Origin: Lederbergia lenta NBRC 16444
Lineage (GTDB): Bacteria; Bacillota; Bacilli; Bacillales; Bacillaceae_C
Length of the DNA stretch: 64,000 nucleotides
Direction: 5' to 3'
Assembly (NCBI RefSeq): GCF_001591545.1
Contig: NZ_BCVC01000001.1
Coordinates: 1,550,001 to 1,614,000 of the forward strand
A program made the translations under genes and the position numbers. Positions 43,654 through 53,482 of the stretch are shown here, piece after piece (position 1 is the stretch's first letter; each line of letters begins with the position of its first letter). Under the pieces are notes generated by a model. That model worked only from the letters and a program-made list of their open reading frames with translations. It did no database searches and was not told where the DNA came from.

Positions 43654-43829
43654 TTTAATATTATTGCCAATGAGAAGATTTTCTGGAACAAAATTCCATC
43701 AAAAATTAAGACAACATCATTTTAATGGGACGGTCAGGAGATAGAAAGAGGTGGGTCTCAAATGCCTTTAATGTTGCCACTCTCTTCTAATCCATCATAA
43801 CTTTCTCAGTTGTCGCAATACTCAGGACT

Positions 43830-45566
43830 TTATGAGCTTACTTTAACCGAGATATCTTCTTCTGAATTAATCAATTTATAATAGAATTCTTCTTTTTGCA
43901 TAAGCTCATCGTGCTTTCCTTTTTCCACGACTAAACCTTGATTTAATACAAAAATACAATCAGCATTCTTGATCGTTGATAATCTATGCGCAATAATAAT
44001 CGTTGTTTGTCCTTTTCGAAATTGGTCAATATTGTCTTGTATTTCTCTCTCCGTTATCAAATCAAGAGCCGATGTTGACTCATCGAGGATTAATATTTCC
44101 GGTTTTCTTATTAAGGCTCTTGCTATGGCAATTCTTTGTCTTTGTCCACCTGACAAAGTAATTCCCCTTTCACCAATGACCGTGTCATATCCATCGGGCA
44201 AAGAAAGGATATAATCGTGAATAGCAGCTATTTGACAAACATGAACCAATTCATCCTTACTAAAATTGTCTAGTCCCATTAAAATGTTGTTGTGTATTGT
44301 ATCAGGGTATAGATAAGGCTCTTGAAAAACAATGGCTACTCGGCGGGCCCAATCTGAACGATCAATGTCACAGAGTGTGTGTCCATTTACATTGATCGCT
44401 CCTGTTAATGGATCAAAAAAACGAATAAGAAGCTGTGCAATAGTAGACTTTCCACTGCCACTTGTCCCAACTATCGCTACTTTTTTTCCTATAGGTATAT
44501 CCATGCTCAATCTTTGGAGAATATCATCAGTCTCCTTATCATATTTAAAACATATGTGATTTAATTGGAGTGTTTCTATTTTTTCATCGATTTTCATTGA
44601 TCCATTTTCCCATGTTGGTCCATCCATTACACCACGAACACGCTCAAAGCTTGCCATTTTACTTGAAAAGTCCATGGTCATATTAAATAAGTTTTGAAAG
44701 GTAGTCACTAGTTGGTTACTAAATTGATATAAGATGACAAATATACCAATAGACATTTGCCCTTGTAGTACCAAATATCCGCCATATCCTAAGATAAATA
44801 CCGTGATTCCCCATCGAATCGGTTCACTGCTTATTAGTTGCAGGTTAACTAATCTTCCTTCCTTCATGACTGTCTCAAAATACTTTTTGAAAAATCTATT
44901 ATATATATTTGTCTCCCATTCAATTCGATGGTAAGCAATTACTTCTCTCGTTGATGATATGCCTTCTTCGATATGAACGATTAAGTCCGATCGAGTTTTT
45001 TGCACCTGCTTAGCTTGATTTTTTAATCTAACGGAAAAATAGCGACCTAACCACACATAAACAATACAGCAAAGAAGACTAACAAATAGAATAGTAGGGC
45101 TGCTAAAACCGACAATACAGAATAACACAAGAGCAGCTGCTAATTGTTGCAAGCCCCTTGGAATATCATCGGCAATCATAGCTCCCACTCTATCAATATC
45201 ACTCACAATATAGTGAACATAAGAACCTGTGCGTTGCTTTTGCAGAGACAGAGCAGGAATTTTATACATATGGCGCATAAAATCCTGTACAATATGCTCC
45301 GTAATGGTTGCTTTCGTTATATGTATTGTATGAGGCCCGAACGTAAACAAGAGGGAGTACAAAATAAAAGCAAGAATCATGTAAAGCAGGACAAAGTACA
45401 ATTGGTCATAATTATTAGCGATCAGTACATCGTCAATTAAACGTTGCTGCAAACCTATAATTAATAGATTTGAATAGGATTCAGCAATCATCAATATTGT
45501 TGCCAATACAAGTAACCACTTGTTTGGACGTATATAGGTTGTTAACCATTGCAAATTCCTTTTCAT
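43830..45566 (-). CDS. ABC exporter half-transporter (second subunit of a pair)
   Basis: 578 residues: six-helix membrane domain (about 1-300) and C-terminal ATPase. Walker A is GTSGSGKS (367-374), signature LSGGQRQR (471-478), Walker B ILILDES (491-497), H-loop IIAHRLST. All catalytic residues are present. It begins exactly one base after the stop of the upstream exporter gene (TAA-ATG), so the two almost surely form a heterodimer like YfiB/YfiC or BmrC/BmrD. Drug, lipid or peptide export is possible. Confidence 0.9.
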   Translation of the reverse strand: MKRNLQWLTTYIRPNKWLLVLATILMIAESYSNLLIIGLQQRLIDDVLIANNYDQLYFVLLYMILAFILYSLLFTFGPHTIHITKATITEHIVQDFMRHMYKIPALSLQKQRTGSYVHYIVSDIDRVGAMIADDIPRGLQQLAAALVLFCIVGFSSPTILFVSLLCCIVYVWLGRYFSVRLKNQAKQVQKTRSDLIVHIEEGISSTREVIAYHRIEWETNIYNRFFKKYFETVMKEGRLVNLQLISSEPIRWGITVFILGYGGYLVLQGQMSIGIFVILYQFSNQLVTTFQNLFNMTMDFSSKMASFERVRGVMDGPTWENGSMKIDEKIETLQLNHICFKYDKETDDILQRLSMDIPIGKKVAIVGTSGSGKSTIAQLLIRFFDPLTGAINVNGHTLCDIDRSDWARRVAIVFQEPYLYPDTIHNNILMGLDNFSKDELVHVCQIAAIHDYILSLPDGYDTVIGERGITLSGGQRQRIAIARALIRKPEILILDESTSALDLITEREIQDNIDQFRKGQTTIIIAHRLSTIKNADCIFVLNQGLVVEKGKHDELMQKEEFYYKLINSEEDISVKVSS

Positions 45567-47399
45567 TTAAGCACCCTCTTGCTTTTGTCCAAGTGATAAG
45601 TGGTAAAAGGCCCCTTTTTGTTCCATTAATTCATCATAGCTCCCACTTTGCAATACTTTCCCATTTTCAATCAATGCGATGTTGTCATAGTCTTGAATTG
45701 TCGATAAACGATGTGCTACTGTTATCGTCGTCCGATCTTGCATCAGTCGTTGAAGAGCAGCTTGTACTTCTTTTTCACTAATTGTGTCAAGAGAAGCCGT
45801 TGCTTCATCAAGTAATATAATCGGTGGATTTTTTATAAACATTCTAGCGATGGAAATTCGCTGTTTTTGACCACCAGATAATTTTACTCCCCGTTCCCCA
45901 AGTAGTGTATCGTATCCTTGTGGTAAATTGGTAATAAAATCATGTGCAAAAGCTGCTTTTGCGGCAGTTATTACCTCATCTTTAGATGCACCTGGTTTCC
46001 CAAACAAAATATTATCTTGAACACTGGCTCCGAAAAGATAGGTCTCTTGAAAAACAAAGCCAAGGCTTTCTCTTAGATCTTTAAAGCTTAATTGCTGAAT
46101 AGGTTGATGATCCAATAAAATTCTTCCATTTGTGGGATCATAGAAGCGCCCCAATAACTTTAATATCGTGGATTTCCCATTCCCGCTCGCTCCAACTAGG
46201 GCAACCTTTTGTCCAGCTTGTATCGATAAATTAAATTTGTTCAGGACATTGGGTCCGTCTACATAATGAAAAGAGACATCTTCAAAGATGATATTTCCCT
46301 GTACCTTATTTCTGGCTATAGTATGTTCTTCTTCTTGGACTTCAGGAGAGATTTTTATAAACTGATATAATTTCTCTGCTTGATCCATCAACACTCTTTG
46401 CTCTGTTATTGATGTTACAACAGAAGTAAGAATATGCATCGTTTGAAAATAATATAGGAGAAACGCTACAAAAGCGCCTGTCGACATATCACTATTTAAC
46501 GTAAGATGCGAACCAATAAAAATAATGGCGATCCCGCCTATATAATAGGACAAGCGGCGATTGGTACCTCTCCAGAAAGCAAACCAATACGTTTTGATCA
46601 TCATTTTATTTAACTGTTTATGTCTGTTTTTTATATTTGCCAGATCCCAAGACTCGGCCGCATTTGCACGTATATCATGAATCGAAGTAATACTTTCATA
46701 TACTTTTTGGTTAAAACGGACACGTTCATCGCCCATTTTTTTGCCATACTGGGAGGCTTTTCTCTCAAGATAAGGACCAAATATGTAATATAGAAGTAAG
46801 CTTGGTACGATAATTAAGCTTAATTTCCAACTAATAGAAACCATAAGAGTGATAGAAATAATGGAAAATATAAAGTTATTAATCATCCACGGTAGTAGTT
46901 GCCTGTATAAATTTTGCAAAGAGGCTACCTCTGTATTCATTAAAGCAAGATTTTCTCCCACAGGATGTTTTTCAAAATAAGCAAATCCTAATTTTCTTAA
47001 ATGTGAATAAATAGAAAATTGCATATCTCGTGAAGCTTTTTCTTGAAGTGAACGTTGGACAATATTACGTATTGCTGAAAAAGTAATGATCAAGACAACA
47101 AGAATAACGATGAAAAGCATCAACCAAATAAATTCATGCGTGTATGGTTGTGTAAGAAACTCATCAATAAAATATTGAATGATTTTCGGCATAATAAGTT
47201 GAGAGCCTGTAATGACTAAACCACATACTATGACGAGGGATAATTTTAACTTATACGGTTTTAAATAAGATATTGCCCAAAAGTAGACATTCAGCAAATT
47301 ACATTTGTCATTATTAAATTTATTAAACAAATGAATAACCACCTCCCATGCTCTGAATTTCCTTGTGAATTTATACACATTACCCAAAAGTTTGTTCAT
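45567..47399 (-). CDS. ABC exporter half-transporter (first subunit of a pair)
   Basis: 610 residues: membrane domain (about 45-340), Walker A GASGNGKS (403-410), signature LSGGQKQR, Walker B IILLDEA, H-loop VAHRLST, so the ATP site is intact. The first ~36 residues (NKLLGNVYKFTRKFRAWE...) precede the usual start of the fold at YFWAISYLKPYKLKL. No better start with a ribosome site was found, so the ATG at 47399 is kept with reservation. Translationally coupled to the second subunit. Junction unit B lies after the pair. Confidence 0.88.
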   Translation of the reverse strand: MNKLLGNVYKFTRKFRAWEVVIHLFNKFNNDKCNLLNVYFWAISYLKPYKLKLSLVIVCGLVITGSQLIMPKIIQYFIDEFLTQPYTHEFIWLMLFIVILVVLIITFSAIRNIVQRSLQEKASRDMQFSIYSHLRKLGFAYFEKHPVGENLALMNTEVASLQNLYRQLLPWMINNFIFSIISITLMVSISWKLSLIIVPSLLLYYIFGPYLERKASQYGKKMGDERVRFNQKVYESITSIHDIRANAAESWDLANIKNRHKQLNKMMIKTYWFAFWRGTNRRLSYYIGGIAIIFIGSHLTLNSDMSTGAFVAFLLYYFQTMHILTSVVTSITEQRVLMDQAEKLYQFIKISPEVQEEEHTIARNKVQGNIIFEDVSFHYVDGPNVLNKFNLSIQAGQKVALVGASGNGKSTILKLLGRFYDPTNGRILLDHQPIQQLSFKDLRESLGFVFQETYLFGASVQDNILFGKPGASKDEVITAAKAAFAHDFITNLPQGYDTLLGERGVKLSGGQKQRISIARMFIKNPPIILLDEATASLDTISEKEVQAALQRLMQDRTTITVAHRLSTIQDYDNIALIENGKVLQSGSYDELMEQKGAFYHLSLGQKQEGA

Positions 47400-47593
47400 T
47401 TAAATCTATTACCATTACCTTCTTTAATAATTAGGTTTTTTTATTTATGATTGACTATTTAGAAAAATTGACCTAATAACAATACGATCATTAAACAATG
47501 GCCATTCTCATTCTTTACAAGTGCTAAAATGGTAATTAAATGTTTTTACTGTTCATTCATCTATGAACACCACCAATTTAGTTCATTGCCAAA

Positions 47594-48034
47594 TCAAATA
47601 AATTCCCTTGTATGTTCAGAATTTACTTTAAACATTCCTGTCATATTAGGTGAGTAATTTTTGAAATCATATTTTTCGTAAAACTCAGCTTTTCCTTTTG
47701 AGGCAAACAAACCTATAAATGCCTTATCTGGAGTATTGTCCTCCAAATATTTCGTAAGAGCTTTCATAATTTCTTTGCCAATACCTTTTCCTTGATATTC
47801 GGGATGAACCACTATGTCTTGAATATAAAAATAAATAGCACCATCCCCAACAATTCTTCCCATTCCTATGATACGATGATTATTTTTAACAATAACAGAA
47901 TATGCAGAATTCCGTATTGAAGTTTCTGCAACATCAAAATTCATAAAATCTTTCCACCCAACGCTTGAACATAAATATATATATTCATCTAATGTGGGTC
48001 GTGTATTTGTTAAGATCTCATAGCTTCTTATCAC
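47594..48034 (-). CDS. GNAT acetyltransferase
   Basis: 146 residues. The acetyl-CoA loop is VVHPEYQGKGIGKEIMKALT (Q/RxxGxG/A, near residue 80-90), preceded by the strand YFYIQDIV and followed by AEFYEKYDFKNY. Substrate unknown. The N-terminal part (PTLDEYIYLCSSVGWKDF) is like YpeA/PhnO-type small Bacillus acetyltransferases. GTG start with a weak ribosome site. Monocistronic; 48035-48353 upstream holds no gene and no clear junction repeat. Confidence 0.82.
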   Translation of the reverse strand: MIRSYEILTNTRPTLDEYIYLCSSVGWKDFMNFDVAETSIRNSAYSVIVKNNHRIIGMGRIVGDGAIYFYIQDIVVHPEYQGKGIGKEIMKALTKYLEDNTPDKAFIGLFASKGKAEFYEKYDFKNYSPNMTGMFKVNSEHTREFI

Positions 48035-48353
48035 ATTCTTATCTCTTTTCTTAGCCAGGAGTTCGACTTATTACACAATATTTCAATTTATTTCAATAAG
48101 AACTCTAAGTAATACGCTCACATCAATTCAATTAAAGAGATGATCAGTAGAAACTTGAATGCAATGTTAGCTGATGCTAACAGCTTTCTTTGCTCACATC
48201 CTTAAGGTCCTCCTTACAATAACTTATAAGTTATTTCAGAAAACGCCTTACTAACAAACAACATTCTAAAAAAAGCATTATGTGGAAACCAAGAACAATT
48301 AAAACTAGCTCACACATATTTTCCCTTCTTCGATTGTTTCCAACAAAAATTTG

Positions 48354-49289
48354 TTAAATAAGGATAGAGTGTTTATGTTCGATCCTCATTCTGAAATGGT
48401 TCATTATTCGAAATTGTTCCTCCGTTAACTTCTCTTTGTCCCAATACATATGCATTAAGCTGTACTCAAATAACTCCTTCAATTTAATAAATAAAGGAAG
48501 CTTCTCTAACATCTCTGGAGATAATTCATTTTCCTTTCGATACCCCTCGATTATTGCGTTTGTTATAGCACGACCATAATCAACAATATTACCGTTCCCG
48601 GCAAACGTATACTCTAAAGCACTATAGATCGGAACTGCTAAATCGAATATAAAAAAATGTTTCTCACAATCTTGAAAATCAATCATAGTCAATTTCAAAT
48701 CACTATCAACCAATATGTTTTCTAACCATAAATCACCATGTAACAAACCATAGGTTGAATAACTTTTTGGTAGGTTTGTTATTGTAGATAAAACATCATG
48801 TGCAATTTCTCTTATCGTACTTTCTTCTTTAGGAATATATTTAAGAAAATTATATTCTTCGTTATCATGCCAATCATTGATAAACTTAATTGCCTTATTG
48901 TCTTCATATTCCTTTGACAGACGATGTAATTTACCAATTTGACGGCCTAATTCTTTTAGTACACTGGCATTCCATTTGGTTTTAGGCAAGTGTATACCAG
49001 GAGCCGCTTTATATAAAACAGTCAAAAGTTCCGTATCGATTATTATCTTTTCTACTAATTTACCATTTAAAGATAATATTGTTGGCGATACACCAAATCC
49101 TTTATTATATAAATAGTTTGTATAAGAAACTTCTTCTAATTGTTCATCATAGGTTTTATAGTTAGTTATTCTAGCGAAGAAATTACCTTGCTTTGCAATA
49201 CATCGATACATTTCATTTGTAACTGATTCAACTTTAATAAAATCTAATGGGTATATCTCATTTAACAAGTCTTGTATCTTTCGTTCCAT
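48354..49289 (-). CDS. APH/homoserine-kinase-like phosphotransferase
   Basis: 311 residues of the aminoglycoside phosphotransferase superfamily. Catalytic loop HGDLWLENILVD (near 192), metal motif MIDFQDCEKHFFIFDL. The N-terminus lacks the strict glycine loop, as is common. The DFxDCEKHxxxFDLAVP form is typical of the YerI/CotS/homoserine-kinase-II-like branch, which also contains spore-coat kinases. Substrate unknown. GGGAGAG precedes the ATG. Third APH-fold gene of the window. Confidence 0.83.
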   Translation of the reverse strand: MERKIQDLLNEIYPLDFIKVESVTNEMYRCIAKQGNFFARITNYKTYDEQLEEVSYTNYLYNKGFGVSPTILSLNGKLVEKIIIDTELLTVLYKAAPGIHLPKTKWNASVLKELGRQIGKLHRLSKEYEDNKAIKFINDWHDNEEYNFLKYIPKEESTIREIAHDVLSTITNLPKSYSTYGLLHGDLWLENILVDSDLKLTMIDFQDCEKHFFIFDLAVPIYSALEYTFAGNGNIVDYGRAITNAIIEGYRKENELSPEMLEKLPLFIKLKELFEYSLMHMYWDKEKLTEEQFRIMNHFRMRIEHKHSILI

Positions 49290-49426
49290 ATAGCTACTCT
49301 CCCATCAATATAGGTAAGGACATTTTTCTTTAAGATACCATTCTGGCAAAAGCTAAGAAGGACTAATACAACGTTTTATACTATCCTTATATACCTACTT
49401 ACTTCATGTTCTATCGTTTAATCCAC

Positions 49427-49516
49427 TTAAGTTATTTCTTCTTTCTTAAAGATCCCAACTAACAACATAACAAGACCTATCAATACAATTTAGTAACCGA
49501 TGCCAATTGCCATCAT
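49427..49516 (-). pseudogene. Tiny membrane protein gene with a nonsense codon
   Basis: AGGAGG stands 4-7 bases before a double ATG. The frame reads MMAIGIGY, TAA, then IVLIGLVMLLVGIFKKEEIT and a proper TAA at 49427. One base change would restore a 29-residue single-helix peptide. The perfect ribosome site shows that it was recently functional. Confidence 0.55.
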
Positions 49517-49678
49517 TAACCTCCTAAATTTTTGATACTAGTGCAACCTCATCACAAAATACTCCTCCATAATGGTCCTTTTGTTTAATTTAGCACTAAT
49601 TTGGGGTACTCTGCATCGCTATTTAAATAAATAAGTAAAATTCTTATATCGCACCCTTTTATTCACCACTAATTCCTA

Positions 49679-50131
49679 CTAATGAGATTTTGATATTTCC
49701 AATATGTGACTTGCTTTATGAATTCCTTCCACTTTAGAGAAGCCACATTTTATATACAAATTTTCGGCAGCAAGGTTATTAGTAGATGATAGCCTAAGTG
49801 TTCGAAAATGCTTCCTTGCTTCATCAATTATTGTGTTTAAAAGTCTCTTTCCAACACCAGTACCTCTTTTCTGACGTAATACATATAGATGTCTCACTCG
49901 GCCTACATAAGGAAAACTAAGATATGGATCAATATTGAGCCCTCCAATTCCAATAACTTTATCTTCTATTTTCGCAACATAAAGTGCTTCACCATGTCTA
50001 TCAAATTTGTTATACTCCGCCGCATATTCGTCCACTAATCTTTTTATAAATTTATATCCTTCAGATAAGCTGTCATCTATGAGTATATTCAATTCATATT
50101 GATCGAGCGATGTAACTCTTTCAATTATCAT
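49679..50131 (-). CDS. GNAT acetyltransferase
   Basis: 150 residues. The acetyl-CoA site is LYVLRQKRGTGVGKRLLNTI (near 88-105), with LSSTNNLAAENLYIKCGFSK as the C-terminal GNAT strand-helix. Strand 4 is AKIEDKVIGIGGLNIDPY. Generic small-molecule or protein acetyltransferase. GAGGGAAAG precedes the ATG. A single-gene unit; 49517-49678 upstream contains nothing notable. Confidence 0.83.
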   Translation of the reverse strand: MIIERVTSLDQYELNILIDDSLSEGYKFIKRLVDEYAAEYNKFDRHGEALYVAKIEDKVIGIGGLNIDPYLSFPYVGRVRHLYVLRQKRGTGVGKRLLNTIIDEARKHFRTLRLSSTNNLAAENLYIKCGFSKVEGIHKASHILEISKSH

Positions 50132-50205
50132 CGTATCTTTCCCTCTTATCCTATAAGTTTGTCAATCATTTATATATTCTAAAACAGCTTCCTTAGCCCG
50201 TATAT

Positions 50206-50607
50206 TTAATATTGTTTCTTCACATTGTTATATATTTCTATTGCCTGTTCATAGATATCATTATTGGACTCAATTTGATAATTTGCATCTCCATCTCTTA
50301 GTTGAAAAACCCCCTGATCATCTACCACTAATACCCCTGAAATTTGGTCATTATAAATAAATGTTATCGTTATCGCCTTATCGTAATTAATTTCTTTGTT
50401 TGTTTGTCCAACATATTCTATTTGATTGTAAGCATTCACAAGTGATTGAGCGGTTTCTTTTTTCACTTTATTTTTCCCTTCGTACATACTCTGCCCAAAA
50501 CCAATATCAAAATAATCTGCTTTAATTTGCTTTAAAGGGTTATTATCACATCCGCTTACAATTAAAAATACAATTTGTATAATAGAAAAAAACATTAGTT
50601 TTTTCAA
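50206..50607 (-). CDS. Putative lipoprotein, unknown function
   Basis: 133 residues. Signal peptide KKLMFFSIIQIVFLIVSGC with lipobox VSGC, then a ~110-residue exported domain (QLRDGDANYQIESNNDIYEQ, TFIYNDQISGVLVVDDQGVF). It resembles DUF4944-like Bacillus lipoproteins in size and layout, unconfirmed. TTG start with GGGAGTG about 6 bases upstream. A single-gene unit. Confidence 0.68.
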   Translation of the reverse strand: MKKLMFFSIIQIVFLIVSGCDNNPLKQIKADYFDIGFGQSMYEGKNKVKKETAQSLVNAYNQIEYVGQTNKEINYDKAITITFIYNDQISGVLVVDDQGVFQLRDGDANYQIESNNDIYEQAIEIYNNVKKQY

Positions 50608-50880
50608 AATTTCACTCCCAACGATCTGTACTGCTTCACAACCTTATATAAATATTTATGTATCTACAACTGCATTAGAATGAACCAGGGATTCTGCTTG
50701 ATCAGATATATGAACAACCTCTACATTAAAACAATTAAAGTTCCATCTACCTATTGTCCACGTAAAAAAGGCGCATTGAATAAACACATATATGATTATT
50801 TGCATACCAACTCATTTCCAGTCATCACCTTTCAGACTTAAATCCCACTTTTTTTAATTAAATCCTTTGCTTAATTACAC

Positions 50881-50902
50881 AACGCCTTTTAAGTTCTGTT
50901 CA
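50881..50902 (-). repeat. Possible degenerate junction repeat
   Basis: Plus strand AACGCCTTTTAAGTTCTGTT. It aligns with the repeat core but is eroded; located between the HAD gene and the lipoprotein gene, where a copy is expected. Confidence 0.3.
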
Positions 50903-50954
50903 CGTCCACCATTTCGATTAACTCGTTGTAATACGAAACCTATAGGGTTGCTTA

Positions 50955-51629
50955 TTACGTAAGATAATTTAGTAGTCTATCAAATGAATTAATCTCGTCA
51001 TATGGTTTTATTACTGTATCATTTTTAATCATGTGAGGATTGAACCATATGCCATTTATATTTATATTTTGACAACCTCCAATATCCTTTTCCATATCAT
51101 CACCAATGAATAATGCAGATTCCGCTGGCACTTCAAGCCTATTTAATGCCAATTCAAATATGCGTTTGTCGGGTTTACTAAATCCCACTTCTTCGGAAAT
51201 AATGATTGTATCAAAATAACGATTTAGATTCGTATTAATTATTTTAGCTTTTTGTCTCTGGGTTGTGCCGTTTGTTATAATTGCAACTTTAACATGTCTC
51301 TTTATTGAATCGATAATATTTACTGTTTGTTGACTCACAGAAAAGCAATAAGGAAAATTAGTATTCCAAAAATCTTGTATGGAATGGGTTGGTATCCTAT
51401 CATTGGGGGGAAATTCATCAAAAAATGGTTCCAAAACCTTCGTTTTATTATTATCACCGTAGCAACTTTTATCATATTCTTTGAATCTCTTCAGCATTTT
51501 ACCTTTTGAAGGATATTCAACTTCTTTATAACAATTTGCCAAAATCAATGAAAATAGTTTATCTACTGCTTGATCCCTATCTAGTAAGGTATCATCTAAA
51601 TCGAATAGCATTGCTTTACAACCTCTCAA
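50955..51629 (-). CDS. HAD-family phosphatase (YjjG/nucleotidase-like)
   Basis: 224 residues. Motif I is FDLDDTLLD (nucleophile D10, acid D12), motif II ITNGTTQRQ, motif III lysine in FSKPDKRIFELAL, motif IV FIGDDMEKDIGG: a complete class-I-cap HAD hydrolase. Substrates of this group are nucleotides or sugar phosphates. A TTG at 51629 with GGAGTG 7 bases upstream is taken as start; ATG at 51611 is possible. A junction repeat with terminator lies upstream. Confidence 0.87.
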   Translation of the reverse strand: MRGCKAMLFDLDDTLLDRDQAVDKLFSLILANCYKEVEYPSKGKMLKRFKEYDKSCYGDNNKTKVLEPFFDEFPPNDRIPTHSIQDFWNTNFPYCFSVSQQTVNIIDSIKRHVKVAIITNGTTQRQKAKIINTNLNRYFDTIIISEEVGFSKPDKRIFELALNRLEVPAESALFIGDDMEKDIGGCQNININGIWFNPHMIKNDTVIKPYDEINSFDRLLNYLT

Positions 51630-51920
51630 ATATTTTCACTCCTTTTCTGGGGTAGCATTAGATAAATGTAGTTATCTGACTGTCTCTCCTTCTCGCGTTG
51701 TATAAATAAATCCTAGTTTGCACTAAGCAAATTATTCAATTATATAGCTTATTTGCGGAAGATTGATTATATTGAAAATCCAATCAATTTAGTACAGCAA
51801 GTACAACTACGTATGGTTTGTTATCCTTAGTCATCTGTCACTTACCGAAACATTTTTAATTTATCACTCTGATTATTAATAATCCTTCTTATTACTATTA
51901 AATTCAGCATCTTCCTTATT

Positions 51921-51972
51921 AAACTAAACTGCGTCATAGTTCGATTAGAAAAAGAGCCGTCAATTAGCTCAG
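51921..51972 (-). repeat. Junction repeat with terminator hairpin
   Basis: Plus strand AAACTAAACTGCGTCATAGT, TCGATTAG, then the hairpin AAAAAGAGCCGTCAATTAGCTC. In gene direction: hairpin, T run, repeat. It separates the P1-peptidase fragment from the HAD gene. Left arm CTTATTAAACTA pairs partly with TAGTTCGATTAG. The rest of 51630-52197 shows no gene. Confidence 0.6.
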
Positions 51973-52197
51973 CTATCTTCAAGTAACATTTCTGTTCACT
52001 AAATAGATTCGGCTTTCCTTTTTTTAAAAATCCCCTTAAGCAAATCGAGTAACTAGAGATAAATACGTTCCCTTTTAAGGTGCAAAATTAAAATCGGCTC
52101 TCTATTTGTAGTACCTTTGATGTTTTTTAGTTGTCGTTATTTGCATGTGTATTTATGCATTATGGAAGGAATTGTTACTTTCCTTCAAACTTTAATT

Positions 52198-52470
52198 CTA
52201 AACACTGCTTAAAACAGCATCCTAAGCAACTTCTGAGGCAATAAGTCCTACTGTATTTGCGTTTAACTGTGGATTCTCAACTTCATTTGTTGACACCATA
52301 AATGAAATATCCCCATCATCTATAATGTGAAATGGGTAATTGGCTCTAGCCATTGAAGTATGAATTTGTTTTGATAATTGCCGAAGAGTACCAGCAGTTA
52401 ACTTTTCATTGGTAATGACTATTGTCAATGTTGTATTTCCTGATTCCCCTTTGAAGGGGAATTTATCCAA
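52198..52470 (-). pseudogene. C-terminal fragment of a P1/DmpA-type aminopeptidase
   Basis: The frame FPFKGESGNTTLTIVITNEK, LTAGTLRQLSKQIHTSMAR and DDGDISFMVSTNEVENP has the strand-helix pattern of P1-family (DmpA/L-aminopeptidase D-esterase) C-termini, known as TxVVVATDAPL...QLxRLAxRAxxGLART...GDIxxAFST. It has no start codon (5' end closed by TAA near 52496). A TAG at 52222 interrupts it before DAVLSSV and the terminal TAG at 52198. The N-terminal two thirds with the catalytic residue are missing. Inactive. Confidence 0.6.
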
Positions 52471-52523
52471 ACTCGATTGGATGTGATGTCTTATATTATT
52501 ACTCCTATCAAAAAATCCTCGAA

Positions 52524-52678
52524 CTACTTTTCCAGTTCTAACAATAATCGCCCCGTAGAATTAACAACATTTAAAGGTGACAATGAATCTGCTGATGGGT
52601 TGGAAAGAAAAGCAATTGTAACAAAACCCAATACAACTAGGAAGAATAAATTTATACCATGTAATAAAGAATGTTCAC
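52524..52678 (-). pseudogene. Frameshifted small membrane protein, relative of 53937-54128
   Basis: AAGGAGTG precedes a GTG at 52678 that opens MNILYYMV and stops. The shifted frame goes on GINLFFLVVLGFVTIAFLSN, PSADSLSPLNVV and LLLELEK to a TAG at 52524. NLFFLVVLGFVTIA matches NLFFLAVLGIVTVA in the protein at 53937, so they are paralogues. A one-base event near codon 8 broke this copy. Confidence 0.45.
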
Positions 52679-52885
52679 GAAATCACTCCTTGTTAAATCA
52701 CTACCCTAATCCAGCCAGTAGAAATGTAATGTTTTACTGAACATATCGATGACAATGCGATGACACTCAACGAATTGATATAAACTACAATTTGCGCTAA
52801 TTTCGATTTTTACTTTATATATGTTAATTCTATCTCTGCTTAGATTTAAAACTTTCCGTAATAACCAATATTTTAATAATCTTTT

Positions 52886-53247
52886 TCAGTCAAGTAGTTG
52901 GGTTAAATATCCAATATTGTATAAAATCAATATGCATAATAGGAGATAAATAAGTGTAGTAAAAATCGCTTTGAATCCTTCAAAAACTTCCATTCCAGAA
53001 TAGCTTGGAATCCAAATAATAGAACAAAATAGAATATCCAATACCACTTCATAACGTTTGTTTCTCTTGTAATAACAAACGGTAGAGTACTAATACAAAC
53101 AATGAGGATTATCCCTCTTCCCCATCGATCAATACGTTTGCCGGGAGTTTCAGAAATTTTTTCTTTTTTTACACCAAGGATTTTATTAATACCATTTTCT
53201 GATACAATTATTAAAATAAGAAGAGCAGCAACCACCCAAAATCCCAT
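52886..53247 (-). pseudogene. DUF4181-like membrane protein, frameshifted near its end
   Basis: MGFWVVAALLILIIVSENGI, then a basic ILGVKKEKISETPGKRIDRW loop, a second helix, and WYWIFYFVLLFGFQAILEWK. After FLKDSK the open frame ends at 52927, but a shift by one base near 52975 gives KAIFTTLIYLLLCILILYNI and GYLTQLLD to a TGA at 52886, restoring a final helix and about 120 residues. The layout (basic loop with DRWG, EWK before the last helix) is DUF4181-like. Decay or a read error. Confidence 0.5.
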
Positions 53248-53482
53248 AAATCTCCCCCCTATTAGCCTTTATCATGCCTTAATGGAGAAACCTGCTCTGA
53301 CCGGTTATTTACATTAATTAGAATGCCAAACTACTCAGTTCTATTTTTATCCTACTGATCAAATATTCAATAATTCTATATTGTCAGTCAGGTTTAATCA
53401 TAACCATAGAGCGCAACAAAATCTATCTATGTTTTCATAATAAAATAATCTCAGGTAATACTATTACCTGAGGTGATACCTT

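Noticed and set aside
52477-52740. 87-codon plus-strand frame
   Set aside because: No ribosome site and low-complexity composition; the minus strand carries a frameshifted small membrane gene similar to the one at 53937.
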